Assembly: GCA_031216915.1 (NCBI GenBank)
Contig: CM062297.1
Coordinates: 364,573,704-364,637,703, forward strand
Source: Pictodentalium vernedei
Taxonomy: Eukaryota; Mollusca; Scaphopoda; Dentaliida; Dentaliidae
Direction of reading: 5' to 3'
DNA length: 64,000 bases
Part shown: piece after piece, positions 47,075 to 56,840 of the stretch
Layout: every line of letters starts with the position of its first letter
How positions within the stretch are numbered: position 1 is the stretch's first letter
Translations under genes and position numbers: made by a program
Notes under the pieces: generated by a model
Databases searched by the model: none
What the model was told of the DNA's origin: nothing
The model's input: the letters and a program-made list of their open reading frames with translations, nothing else

Positions 47075-47099
47075 CTAAACAAAAACAAAAATAATTAAT

Positions 47100-47340
47100 G
47101 CTTTATTCTACAATATTTGCACAACAAATATACTGCAAATTAATTGTATTTTAAATAACATTTTGTTTACAAAAATATTCCACAAGCAGGGATCAATTTG
47201 TTATGAAAATTCTGAGTGATTTTTAATTACCAAATCTGCAATGTTTCACAAACATGCACCTTGGATTAGCAATGTTTCCTGAATATACATTTCATCTATG
47301 GTTTGGGACACAATATACTGGGACACCTAATTTTGAGAAT
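47100..47340. other. Intron sequence, no recognised feature
   Basis: Upstream intron of the Gly/Tyr/Pro-rich gene on the minus strand. Confidence 0.4.
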
Positions 47341-48020
47341 TTTTTTTGTCATTTTCCCTCTAAGTTTGAGACACACCAGCAACCTTCTGCTTGTGGCATG
47401 AATATTGATGGTACAGTAGCTGGAGATTGTATTATCACTAAATCACCCATAGAGTGGACATTCCACCAAAGCAATAATTGCAAATTTGTTGCAAAGCATA
47501 ACAAGCACAAGCAAAGTTCCAGTACACTGACTAAGGCTCTAAACATGCTACATACAGTGCAGGATTCAAGAAACTAATGGAAATACTTATACTGCATTGT
47601 GAAAAATCTTTGATGTGAATTCCAAAAATGAAAACTCATTGTATTTTCAATTAATAGCTTGTTATGGGTTGAAAGTATTAAAACCATCTATGTGCCATAT
47701 GCTTAAGTACAATATGTGTAGAGTGTGTTATCACTAAATCACCTGCAGAGAGATAATTTCACCCAAGCAATAATTGTAAGTTTGTTGCAAAGCATAACAA
47801 AAACAAGCAAAGTTCCAGCCAATGGACCTCCGGGTTAAACCCGGAGGTCCATTGGCTGAAACATTTCTTGTGTCTTTTTGTCCATATGTAGAGAATTTGA
47901 AAATGATACTTTGGGTGATAACTCCACTCCATGGGTGATTTAGTTACAATCCACTCTCCACATACTGAAAGTAGCAGGTTTTGTGAAGAATAATTTATTA
48001 TTATGCACCGGTCTGTATTT
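47341..48020. repeat. Direct and inverted repeat pair with a hairpin
   Basis: A module with 'ttatcactaaatcacc', 'aagcaataattg' and 'gttgcaaagcataacaa' occurs at about 47431-47525 and again at 47728-47822. A reversed piece ('gggtgatttagttacaatcc') is at about 47931. Between the second and reversed copies is the hairpin 'gccaatggacctccgggtt' / 'aacccggaggtccattggc' (about 47818-47863). It is probably a foldback element with a tandem arm. Confidence 0.65.
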
Positions 48021-48061
48021 TTATTACTAACCACTCATGTTATAATCAAGTTATTTATACA

Positions 48062-48238
48062 ATAACATGATTTTGTAGGGCATTATGGTTCATTAACGGC
48101 CCAGCAGGAATGATTAAAAGCCCTTGGGCCTATTAGCGGCCCTCGGCTCCGTCTCGGGCCGCTAATAGTACCTTGGGCTTTTAATCATTCCTGTAGGGCC
48201 ATTAATGAACCATAACGCCCTACAAAATCATGTTATTA
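48062..48238. repeat. 177-bp palindrome
   Basis: Arms of about 80 bp: 'taacatgattttgtagggca ... cctattagcggccc' and 'gggccgctaatag ... gccctacaaaatcatgtta', with only a few mismatches and a loop of about 12 bases (tcggctccgtct). It encodes nothing. Confidence 0.9.
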
Positions 48239-48869
48239 CTATTATTACCACATGGACTGTTAATAAATATTCAAGGGCACCAGGTACATGTTGGTATTGC
48301 TTCATTGGATTTTCAAGGAGAGAAATAATGTACTACTAAACTCAACATAATTTAATGAACAAAAAACAATCACTTTCATCACAGCATTGAAGCTTTTTGG
48401 GCTAACTTAGTAAGGTCACTTCCCATAGTCACATGACTGATCAGCTGACAATCGTCTTGTTCACATCAAAATTAGACGAGACATTAGCAAAGTCCAGGCG
48501 AAACTGACGAACAACTAATGATATATTATTTACAATGTATGTTATTTACCTGACGATGATCATCGAATGATTATACTCTCAAATGAAATGCTCTTTTCTC
48601 ACAAAATAACAGAGAGCTCAAGGAAATGACTATGAAACTGTTGATGCTCCGAAATGCGGAATGAACATGGCGTCACCGCGTCGCCGGGCCAATAATGAAA
48701 ATTAAGTTTATTATTGGCCCGCTGACCCAGTGACATCATCGGGAACAGGGCGAATACACAAAATGAACGCCCTCATTTTTAGAGATAATAGCTTAAGGAT
48801 TGACCCTATAAAGTGGTAATAATATGAGAACTCACTGACAGCTTACAGATACCATTATCATTGACAGAG
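48239..48869. other. Mostly unassigned; one GC-rich inverted repeat
   Basis: At about 48680-48722, 'cgggccaataatgaaaatta' and 'gtttattattggcccg' are inverted. It shares the 'cgccct' and 'gggcc' style with the 177-bp palindrome and may belong to the same larger element. Confidence 0.45.
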
Positions 48870-49274
48870 GGGCGCTGTGGCGTCGTGGTAACTGGTTCTA
48901 GTCAGATCACTGAAGTTAAGCAATGTCGAGCGCGGTTAGTAGTTGGATGGGTGACCATTTCAGCGACTCATTCATGCTCCCGCATTGTGTCCTTGGGCAA
49001 GGCACTTAACCCCGATTGCCTACATGAGGGCACGATGACGCTGTGTACTACAGCGTACTGCACATCGATGGTGCACATGTCTTCAACCAATCTAACCCTG
49101 CCTGTGCTGGGGTGCAGAGTTCAGAGTTACGATGTTGGAGAGCTGACAGCTGCTCGTCGTTGCTCGGTGGTTCTCTCCGGGTACTCTTGCTTCCTCCACC
49201 TGTAAAACTGTCACCGACATAATATGACCCTGGCTGTTAATGTGTCGTTAAAACCCTAATAAAAAAAAAAAAAA
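48870..49274 (+). repeat. 5S rRNA-derived SINE with target duplications
   Basis: The head reads 'ggggcgctgtggcgtcgtgg', 'gtcagatcactgaagttaag', 'gcggttagtagttggatggg' and 'tgacc', homologous to the 5S rRNA internal promoter. The body matches the tRNA-type SINEs ('tgtccttgggcaaggcactt', 'catcgatggtgcacatgtct', 'cggtggttctctccgggtac'). It ends in about 18 A residues. Target duplications atcattgacagag (48857-48869) and atcactgacagag (49275-49287) differ by one base, so insertion is fairly recent. Confidence 0.9.
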
Positions 49275-49391
49275 ATCACTGACAGAGTTGAAAATCACGT
49301 CTGCCAACAAACAGTGGACATCTCGCACAACACACAAATACATGGTTTGCCACTTCGCATCCATACAGAGGAATAGAGAACAGCTGAACCC

Positions 49392-49570
49392 TTAACCCAT
49401 TACCTAATGCAAAAGTAAGTCGACTTTTGCAAACAAAATTTTTGAAGGACTAATTTTTTTCATTTTTTGCATCAAAAACATAGCTTATGGCCCTTCATTG
49501 GAATGAGCTCAATGAGGTCATTGCAATGAGGAGTCAAAAGTTATGTTTTGAGACAAAAATTAAAACAAGA
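49392..49570. mobile_element. Family A foldback element, right end lost
   Basis: Starts ttaacccattacctaatgc and has the core 'cccttcattggaatgagctc' / 'gaggtcattgcaatgaggag', then 'gttttgagacaaaaat'. The right end is replaced by the next repeat block. Confidence 0.6.
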
Positions 49571-50368
49571 GGCCCCAGGAGGCCAGAGGGCACTCACCTG
49601 ACATGGTAGCCTAAATATCAACCCAGGGAATTGATTTGAACAAGTTGCATCTGCCCCTCCTAAGAACAAGAGGCCCCAAGGGGCCTTTAATCGCTCACCT
49701 GACAAAGTAGTTCAAAGAAGTATTTGGGATCAAAATTAGCTAGCCATGGCTATGGCTTATCAACATTCATAGGAAAGAAGTCATGAAATTATTTATAACT
49801 CTGGTGCCATGTCAGATGATTATTATCATATGTCTTGCTGACTGGGTTCAATTCTACCAGCTGAAGACAGTACTACCAAACTTCCAAAGGGTTTTATTCC
49901 ATTGCAGTTTGAGGGAAGAACACCGAGGAATGGATTTGAACAAACTTCAATCTGCCTATTTAAGGATATTGCATTTTGGAGTAAAAAAATGTTTCCACTT
50001 TATTGACCCCCAGAGGGTATAGGAGGGGCTGGTGGATTCATACGGATAAAACTGTTTTTGCATAATATCAAAAGATTTTTATTGGTGAAACCGAAGATGA
50101 ATTTTTTGAGAGTATTCCTCATAATGCACTAAGTTAAAATTTGGGCTCCCATAGAGAGCCCAAATATGACCCCAGGGACTCGATTTGAACAAACTTGAAT
50201 CTGACCTCCCTAGAGATGTTGTACACCAAATATGAAAGAATTCTATCTGTTAGATCTGAAGAAGATTTTTAAAAAATACTCCTCGTATTGCACTAAGTTA
50301 AAATTTGGGCTCCCATAGGTAACCCAAATATTAATCCAGCGACTCGATTTTAACAAACTTGAATCTGA

Positions 50369-50400
<32 letters not shown>

Positions 50401-52349
50401 AGTGATGTTCTATACCGAATATGAAGGAATTCTAGCTTGGATCTGAAGAAGATTTTTAAAGAATAGTCTTCATATTGCACTAAGTTCAAATTCAGGCTCC
50501 TACGGGGAGCCCAAATATGACCCCAAGAACTCGATTTGAACAAACTTGAATCTGTCCTCCAATGAGATGCTGTGTTTACAAATAGGAAAGAATTCTGAAT
50601 GATGGATCTGAAGAAGAAGACTTTTTAAAAAATAGTCCTCATATTGCACTAAGTTAAAGTTCGGGCTCCCATAGGAAGACCAAATATATACCCAGGAACT
50701 CAATTTGAACCATCTTGAATCTTACCCCCCTAGAGATGTTGTATACCAAAACTTAAATGATTCTGACTGGTGAATCTGAAGAAGATTTTTAAAGAATAAT
50801 CCTCATATTGCACTAAGTTAAAATTTGGGCTCCCATAGGGAGCCCAAATATGAACCCAGGAACTCGATTTGAACAAACTTGAATCTGACCCCCCTAGAGA
50901 TGTTGAAAACCAAATATGAAAGAATTCTGCCTGGTGGATCTGAAGAAGAAGATGTTTAAAGAATAATCCTCATTTTGCACTAAATTAAAATTCGGGCTCC
51001 CATAGAGAGCCCAAATATGAACCCAGGGACTCGATTTGAACAAACCTGAATCTGATCCCCCTAGAGATGTCGAATACCAAATATGAAAGAATTCTGCCTG
51101 GTGGATGTGAAGAAGAAGATTTTTAAAGAATAATCCTCATATTGCACTAAGTTAAAATTCGGGCTCCCATAGGGAGCCCAAATATGAACCCAGGGACTCG
51201 ATTTGAACAAACTTGAATCTGACCCCCTAGAGATGTTGTTTACCAAATATGAAAGAATTCTGTCTGGTGGATCTGAAGAAGAAGATTTTTTTTGATTTTG
51301 GAAAGAAGTTCATGGGTGCTATCAGAGTTATGCCCCCTGTGGTGCTCTCTGTGGACGTGGCAACTTTATTTGAACAAACTTGAATTGACATATGATTGGG
51401 AACATGCACACCAAATTTTGTTGAATTTGGTCCAGTAGTTTGTGAGGAGAAGTCGATAATGTAAAGTTTACGATGGATGGACGGACGGACAACGGACAGA
51501 AAGTGATTAGTAAAGTTCCCCTTGAGCTTCGCTCAGGTGAGCTAAAAATAGTTCTCATATTGCACTAAGTTAAAGTTCGGGCTCCCATAGGAAGCCCAAA
51601 TATATACCCAGGAACTCAATTTGAACCATCGTGAATCTTACCCCCCTAGAGATGTTGTATACCAAAACTGAAATGATTTTGACTGGTGAATCTGAAGAAG
51701 AAGATTTTTAAAGAATAGTCCTAATATTGCACTAAGTTTTAAAATTTGGGCTCCCATAGGGAGCCCAAATATGAACCCAGGGTCTCGATTTGAACAAACT
51801 TGAATCTGACACCCCTAGAGATGTTGTATACCAAATATGAAAGAATTCTGCCTGGTGGATCTGAAGAAGAAGATTTTTAAAGAATAATCCTCATATTGCA
51901 CTAAGTTAAAATTTGGGCTCCCATAGGGAGCCTAAATATGAACCCAGGGACTCGATTTGAACAAACTTGAATCTGACCCCCCTAGAGATGTTGTAAACCA
52001 AATATGAAAGCATTCTGCCTGGTGGATCTGAAGAAGAAGATTTTTAAAGAATAATCCTCATATTGCACTAAGTTAAAATTCGGGCTCCCATAGGGAGCCC
52101 AAATATGAACCCAGGGTCTCGATTTGAACAAACCTGAATCTGATCCCCCTAGAGATGTTGTATACCAAATATGAAAGAATTCTGCCTGGTGGATCTGAAG
52201 AAAATTTTTAAAGAATAATCCTCATATTGCACTAAGTTAAAATTCGGGCTCCCATAGGGAGCACAAATATGAACCCAGGGACTCAATTTGAAGAAACTTG
52301 AATCTGACCCTCCTAGAGATGTTGTATACAATAAGTTCATGGGTGCTAT

Positions 52350-52720
52350 ATTTATTTATTTATTGGTGTTTAAGGTCACATACTTATGCACAATGGCTAA
52401 TCGTGACCGTGACAGTTTAACGGGTGGAGGAAGCCGGAGTACCCGGAGAGAACCACCGAGCAACGACGAGCAGCTGTCAGCTCTCCAACATCGTAACTCT
52501 GAACTCTGCACTGCAGCACAGGCAGGGTTAGATTGGTTGAAGACATGCACACCAGCGACGTGCAGTACGCCTCAGTACACAGCGTCACCGTGCCCCCATG
52601 TAGGCAATCGGGGTGAAGTGTCTTGCCCAAGGACACAACGCGGTTGCCGCAGGTGGGATTCGAACCGAGGACCTCTCGGCTTGCAGCCTGCACCTCTACC
52701 AACTGAGCCACCGCGCCCCC
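52350..52720 (-). repeat. tRNA-derived SINE with 13-bp target duplication
   Basis: On the minus strand the head is 'gggcgcggtggctcagttgg' (A box) and 'ggttcgaatcccacc' (B box), then the common body and the tail 'aaacaccaataaataaata'. Target duplications tcatgggtgctat at 52337-52349 and 52721-52733 are identical, so this is the youngest SINE insertion in view. Confidence 0.92.
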
Positions 52721-52870
52721 TCATGGGTGCTATCAGAGTTATGCCCCCTGTGGGTGTGGCAACTTTATTTGAACAAACTTGAATTGACATATGATAAGGA
52801 ACATCCACAGCAAATTTTGTTGAATTTGGTCCAGTAGTTTGTGGGGAGAAGTCGATAATGTAAAGTTTAT

Positions 52871-52945
52871 GATGGATGGACAGACGGACGGACGGACGGA
52901 CAGACGGACGGACGGACGGACGGATGGACAGACGGACGGACAGAA
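52871..52945 (+). repeat. (gacg)n-type microsatellite in the array's closing sequence
   Basis: Repeats of 'cggacggacggacagacgg' expanded from a shorter form at about 51478 ('gatggacggacggacaacg'). Confidence 0.9.
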
Positions 52946-53297
52946 AGTGATTAGTAAAGCTCCCCTTGAGCTTCGCTCAGGTGAGCTAAAAACTTATACC
53001 AAATATCCAAAGATTCTGACCTGTGGATCTAAAAAAAAAAAGAAGATTTTTAAAGAATATTCCTCATATTGGACTATGTAATAATTCAAATATGAACCCA
53101 GGGACATGGCTTGAACAAACTTGAATCTCACCACCCTAAAGATGTTGCATACCAAATATCAAAACATTCTGACTGCTGGATCTGAAGAAGAAGATTTTTA
53201 AAGAAAATTCCTCATTTTGAACTAAGTTATAATTGGGGCTCCCACAGTGGGTCCAAATATGAACCCGGGGACTTGGCTTGAACAAACTTAAATCTCT

Positions 53298-53328
<31 letters not shown>

Positions 53329-53399
53329 TGATGCTGCATACCACTTATCAAAACATTCTGAATGCTGGATCTGAAGAAGATTTTTAAAGAAAATTCCTC

Positions 53400-54065
53400 A
53401 TTTTGAACTAAGTTACCATTCGGGCTCCCACATTGAGCCCAAATATGGACCTAGGGACATGCCTTGAACAAACTTGAATCTCACCCCCCTAAGGATGCTG
53501 CATACCAAATATCAAAACATTCCGACTGCTGGATCTGAAGAAGATTTTTACAGAAAATTCCTCATTTTGAACTAAGTTATAATTCGGGCTACCACAGTGA
53601 GCCCAAATATGAACCCAGGTACTTGGCTTGAACAAACTTGAATCTCACCCTCCTAAGCATGGTGCATACCCAATATCAAAAAATTTTGCCTGCTGGATCT
53701 GGAGAAGAAGATTTTTAAAGAAAATTCCTCATTTTGAACTAAGTTACCATTCGGGCTCCCACATTGAGCCCAAATATGGACCTAGGGACATGCCTTGAAC
53801 AAACTTGAATCTCACCCCCCTAAGGATGCTGCATACCAAATATCAAAACATTCCGACTGCTGGATCTGAAGAAGATTTTTACAGAAAATTCCTCATTTCG
53901 AACTAAGTTATAATTCGGGCTACCACAGTGAGCCCAAATATGAACCCAGGTACTTGGCTTGAACAAACTTGAATCTCACCCTCCTAAGCATGGTGCATAC
54001 CCAATATCAAAAAGTTTTGCCTGCTGGATCTGGAGAAGAAGATTTTCAAAGAAATCTGCCTGAAA
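53400..54065. repeat. Two near-identical ~336-bp dimers
   Basis: The pair of units starting 'taccattcgggctcccacat' at about 53410 is repeated almost base for base from about 53746, including 'ggacctagggacatgccttg' and 'ctcctaagcatggtgcatac'. This is a recent higher-order duplication within the array. Confidence 0.8.
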
Positions 54066-55245
54066 TGCACTAAGTTCAAATTTGGGCTCCTATACTGAGC
54101 CCAAATATAAACCCAGGGGGCCGATTTGTACAAACTTGAATCAGATCCACCCACAATGTTGCATACCAAATATCAAAAGATTCTGCCTGCTGGATCTGGA
54201 GATTTTTTAAGAAATTTGCCTGAAATGCACTAAGTTCGAATTTGAGCTTCTAAAGTGAGCCCAAATATGAATCTAGGGAGCCGATTTGAACAAACTTGAA
54301 TCAGATCCACCCCACAATGTTGCATACCAAATATCAAAAGATTCTGCCTTCTGGATCTGGAGAAGAAGATTTTTTAAGAAATTTGTCTGAAATGCACTAA
54401 GTTCGAAATCGGGCTCCTATACTGAGCCCAAATATGAACCCAGGGGGCCGATTTGAACAAACTTGAATCAGATCCATCCTACAATGTTGAATACCAAATA
54501 TCAAAAGATTCTGCTTACTGGATCTGGAGAAGAAGATTTTTTAAGGTTTTTCCCATTGCCTACAGTGTTAAAAAGTGCCGACTCAGCACTTTTTCAAAGT
54601 CCTGAAAAAAGTACCTTGTGATCAAACCAATAGGGATTTTTTTAAACCATTCTATTCTACTGGATAAAAATAAGCTTTATACAAAATAAGAATTCTCTGT
54701 GCCGTGTAGTTTTGGAGATATGGCACTTTTAATGTTTTTCCTATTTTTAGCTCCCGAGGTTCCCACAGGGCAATGAAAAAATAATTTGCATCAGTCAACT
54801 ACTTATGACCCATTATCATCTCATATCAAATTTGGTTCAAATCGACCTCACGGTTCTGAAAATAGAAATTTTAGCCCCTCCTTGAAGGCAAATAATGCCC
54901 GACAAATTTCTCTTGAACAAACTTGATTCTAAACCTCAAAAGGACTCTGTATACCACATATCAAGTCTCTGCTACTGGTGGTTCATTAGAAGATTTTCAA
55001 AAAATTTGGCCATTTTTTCCCCACCCCTCTGCTCAATATGAGTCGAAACCTAATTTGCATAAAAATCAAAATGCCCTTATATAACCACTACTTACATGAA
55101 ATTTAATTAAAATGTGGCCAGTGGTTTAGGAGAAAGAGGCTCAAACACAACCTTCATGCAGGACGACGGACAACAGATGGGTGGATGGACGACAGGCTAA
55201 GAGTGATCAGAAAAGCTCACCCTGACTTTCAGTCAGGTGAGCTAA

Positions 55246-55837
55246 TAAAGCTTTTCAAGGCCTCTGGTACATCTTCCTGGATTTCAAGGCCCAAGGCTTG
55301 AAATAAGTGGTGGGACAAGGGCAATGACTGACACCAATCTTATTTTGACCTACACACTTTGAAATCCAAAGGACATGTTGACCGATGCAAAATTCTGCTC
55401 AATTTATTCATTATTGAGTTGATGGAAACCAAAATCAAGATGGCCATGGTGGTTGCTATATTGGATATTGTATCTGGAAAATTATCAAAACAAATTTTCC
55501 ACTTCCCACTCTCAACACAATACCAAGAGATGAGAAGGATGATTTTAGGCATTTTTGAGTTAATTGACAGAAATTAAATTTTTCAAGATTGGTTTCTTTG
55601 ATAACTGTCATTTCTTTCGTCAAGCATGAGAAGTGGCTGTGCACGAAGAACAGGACAAGAAAGCCGATTCCCACCACTGACAAAAATCAGATGACAAAAA
55701 TATTGATGTCGTAGTGAGTGAAATCAACATCCAACATAACAAAGGTATGGTCATAGAATAATCAAACAATACCAAAGTAATGATGAAAGTGAACACAGGA
55801 GCTGGCAAAATCACGCCTACACATTTGAGCAGAAGAT
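55246..55837. other. No recognised feature
   Basis: Nothing supported; short open frames on both strands have no recognisable motif. Confidence 0.4.
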
Positions 55838-56040
55838 TTATTTATTTATTTATTTATTAGTGTTTAAGGTCACATATTTTTTAACAATGGCTAATCATGA
55901 CAACAACATGAGTATCAACTCAAGACCAGGGGTGAGCGTTAATAAGCCATGTTGCCCATTTTAGACAGGGTTTGCACCTCCCAATCATTGCCGACTGGAT
56001 CCTATTTTACCAGTAAAACAAAGCCTGTTATGAGCAGAAG
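55838..56040 (-). repeat. SINE-like element with shared 3' tail
   Basis: 'tttatttatttatttattag', 'tgtttaaggtcacatatttt', 'caatggctaatcatgac', then 'tgggatcctattttaccag'-like phrases. Same family as 9004-9235. Confidence 0.5.
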
Positions 56041-56280
56041 AAAAAAGAATTAAATCATGGTACCTTCTGCCACATATACAGAGAGTCACGGATGCGAGAT
56101 GGAGGAAGGCAATACCAACTAGGTGTGCACCTGCTGTGCTCGTCCAGTAGATGAATTTTCGGTCGAAATCTGGTGCTTTTGTACCTATTTTCCTTTCCCA
56201 ATTTTGGGGAAAAGTTTTAATACCTCAGAGTTATGAAAAATTAAAATTTTTTAGTAAATTTTGTTTCTTAACATACCTAC

Positions 56281-56507
56281 CACAATTGTTTACAATTGGC
56301 TGTAACATAAGTGCAAGCCCTACTTCGGAACTAACTCAAGCTTTTAGAATCTTTTCCAAACGAGTTGGAAAAGTACTAGAGTGCAAAAGCACGAAAAAGA
56401 TCGAAAAAAGGGTCGAGCGAGACCAGCGCTCGAAATTACAGGTACTCTCTCTGCACACCTCTTGCGTTTACCGAGCGCATGCGCAACAACCGTGACGTCA
56501 ATTCCGT
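56281..56507. repeat. DIRS inverted terminal repeat (3' side)
   Basis: 'acaattgtttacaattggct' through 'caaccgtgacgtcaattcc' is the reverse complement of 62491-62717 with few differences. It contains a small inner palindrome cttttccaaacgagttggaaaag (56351-56373). Confidence 0.92.
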
Positions 56508-56586
56508 ATTTCCGCCAACGAGAAGTTTGTGATTTAGCGGGGAGGCATCGATATCAAAGATATCCCCAAGGAGGGTGGGCCTCCGG

Positions 56587-56677
56587 TAAACAATTGTGGT
56601 AGGTATGTTAAGAAACAAAATTTACTAAAAAATTTTAATTTCTTTTCAACCTACTCACAATTGTTTACAATTGGCTG
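56587..56677. repeat. DIRS internal complementary region
   Basis: The first part ('caattgtggtaggtatgtta', 'agaaacaaaatttactaaaa') is the reverse complement of the outer 3' end (56238-56292). The second part ('tttcttttcaacctactcac', 'aattgtttacaattggctg') is the reverse complement of the outer 5' end (62693-62733). The two meet at aaatt/aattt. This is the known DIRS arrangement for templating the circle junction. Confidence 0.9.
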
Positions 56678-56840
56678 AATAAACAATAGGAGGAGGTGAA
56701 TCACATAACCAATACCAACAAGAGTAGCAGAACGAAAGCAAGGATGGCAGAGAACAAAAATGAAAACCTGTAATGAAGACAGAGAGAAGGCACCTGAAAA
56801 GAACAAGGCTGAGCGAAGCGCAACCTCGACAAAAACAATT

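Larger units (their letters stand above)
49571..55245. repeat. Large tandem array, about 168 bp period
   Basis: Over 25 units share 'gggctcccatagggagccc' (itself a small palindrome), 'aaatatgaacccagggactc', 'gatttgaacaaacttgaatc', 'accaaatatgaaagaattct' and 'tggatctgaagaagaagatt'. Anchors near 50826, 50994 and 51161 give the period. The block opens with 'aacaagaggccccaaggggc' and 'ctcacctgac'. It closes with 'gcttcgctcaggtgagctaaaa' forms at about 51550, 52990 and 55245, so at least one complete block lies inside another. Poly-C runs replace the 'gacccccc' step at 50370-50400 (31 C) and 53298-53325 (28 C). Open frames are artefacts. Confidence 0.9.

Noticed and set aside
46799..47098. Plus-strand Trp/Ile/Ser-rich frame opposite the Gly/Tyr/Pro exon
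   Set aside because: Antisense of the repetitive exon; splice sites and composition favour the minus strand.
52640..52720. True tRNA gene
   Set aside because: A and B boxes are present, but the sequence does not close a cloverleaf, and it continues into a SINE body flanked by target duplications.
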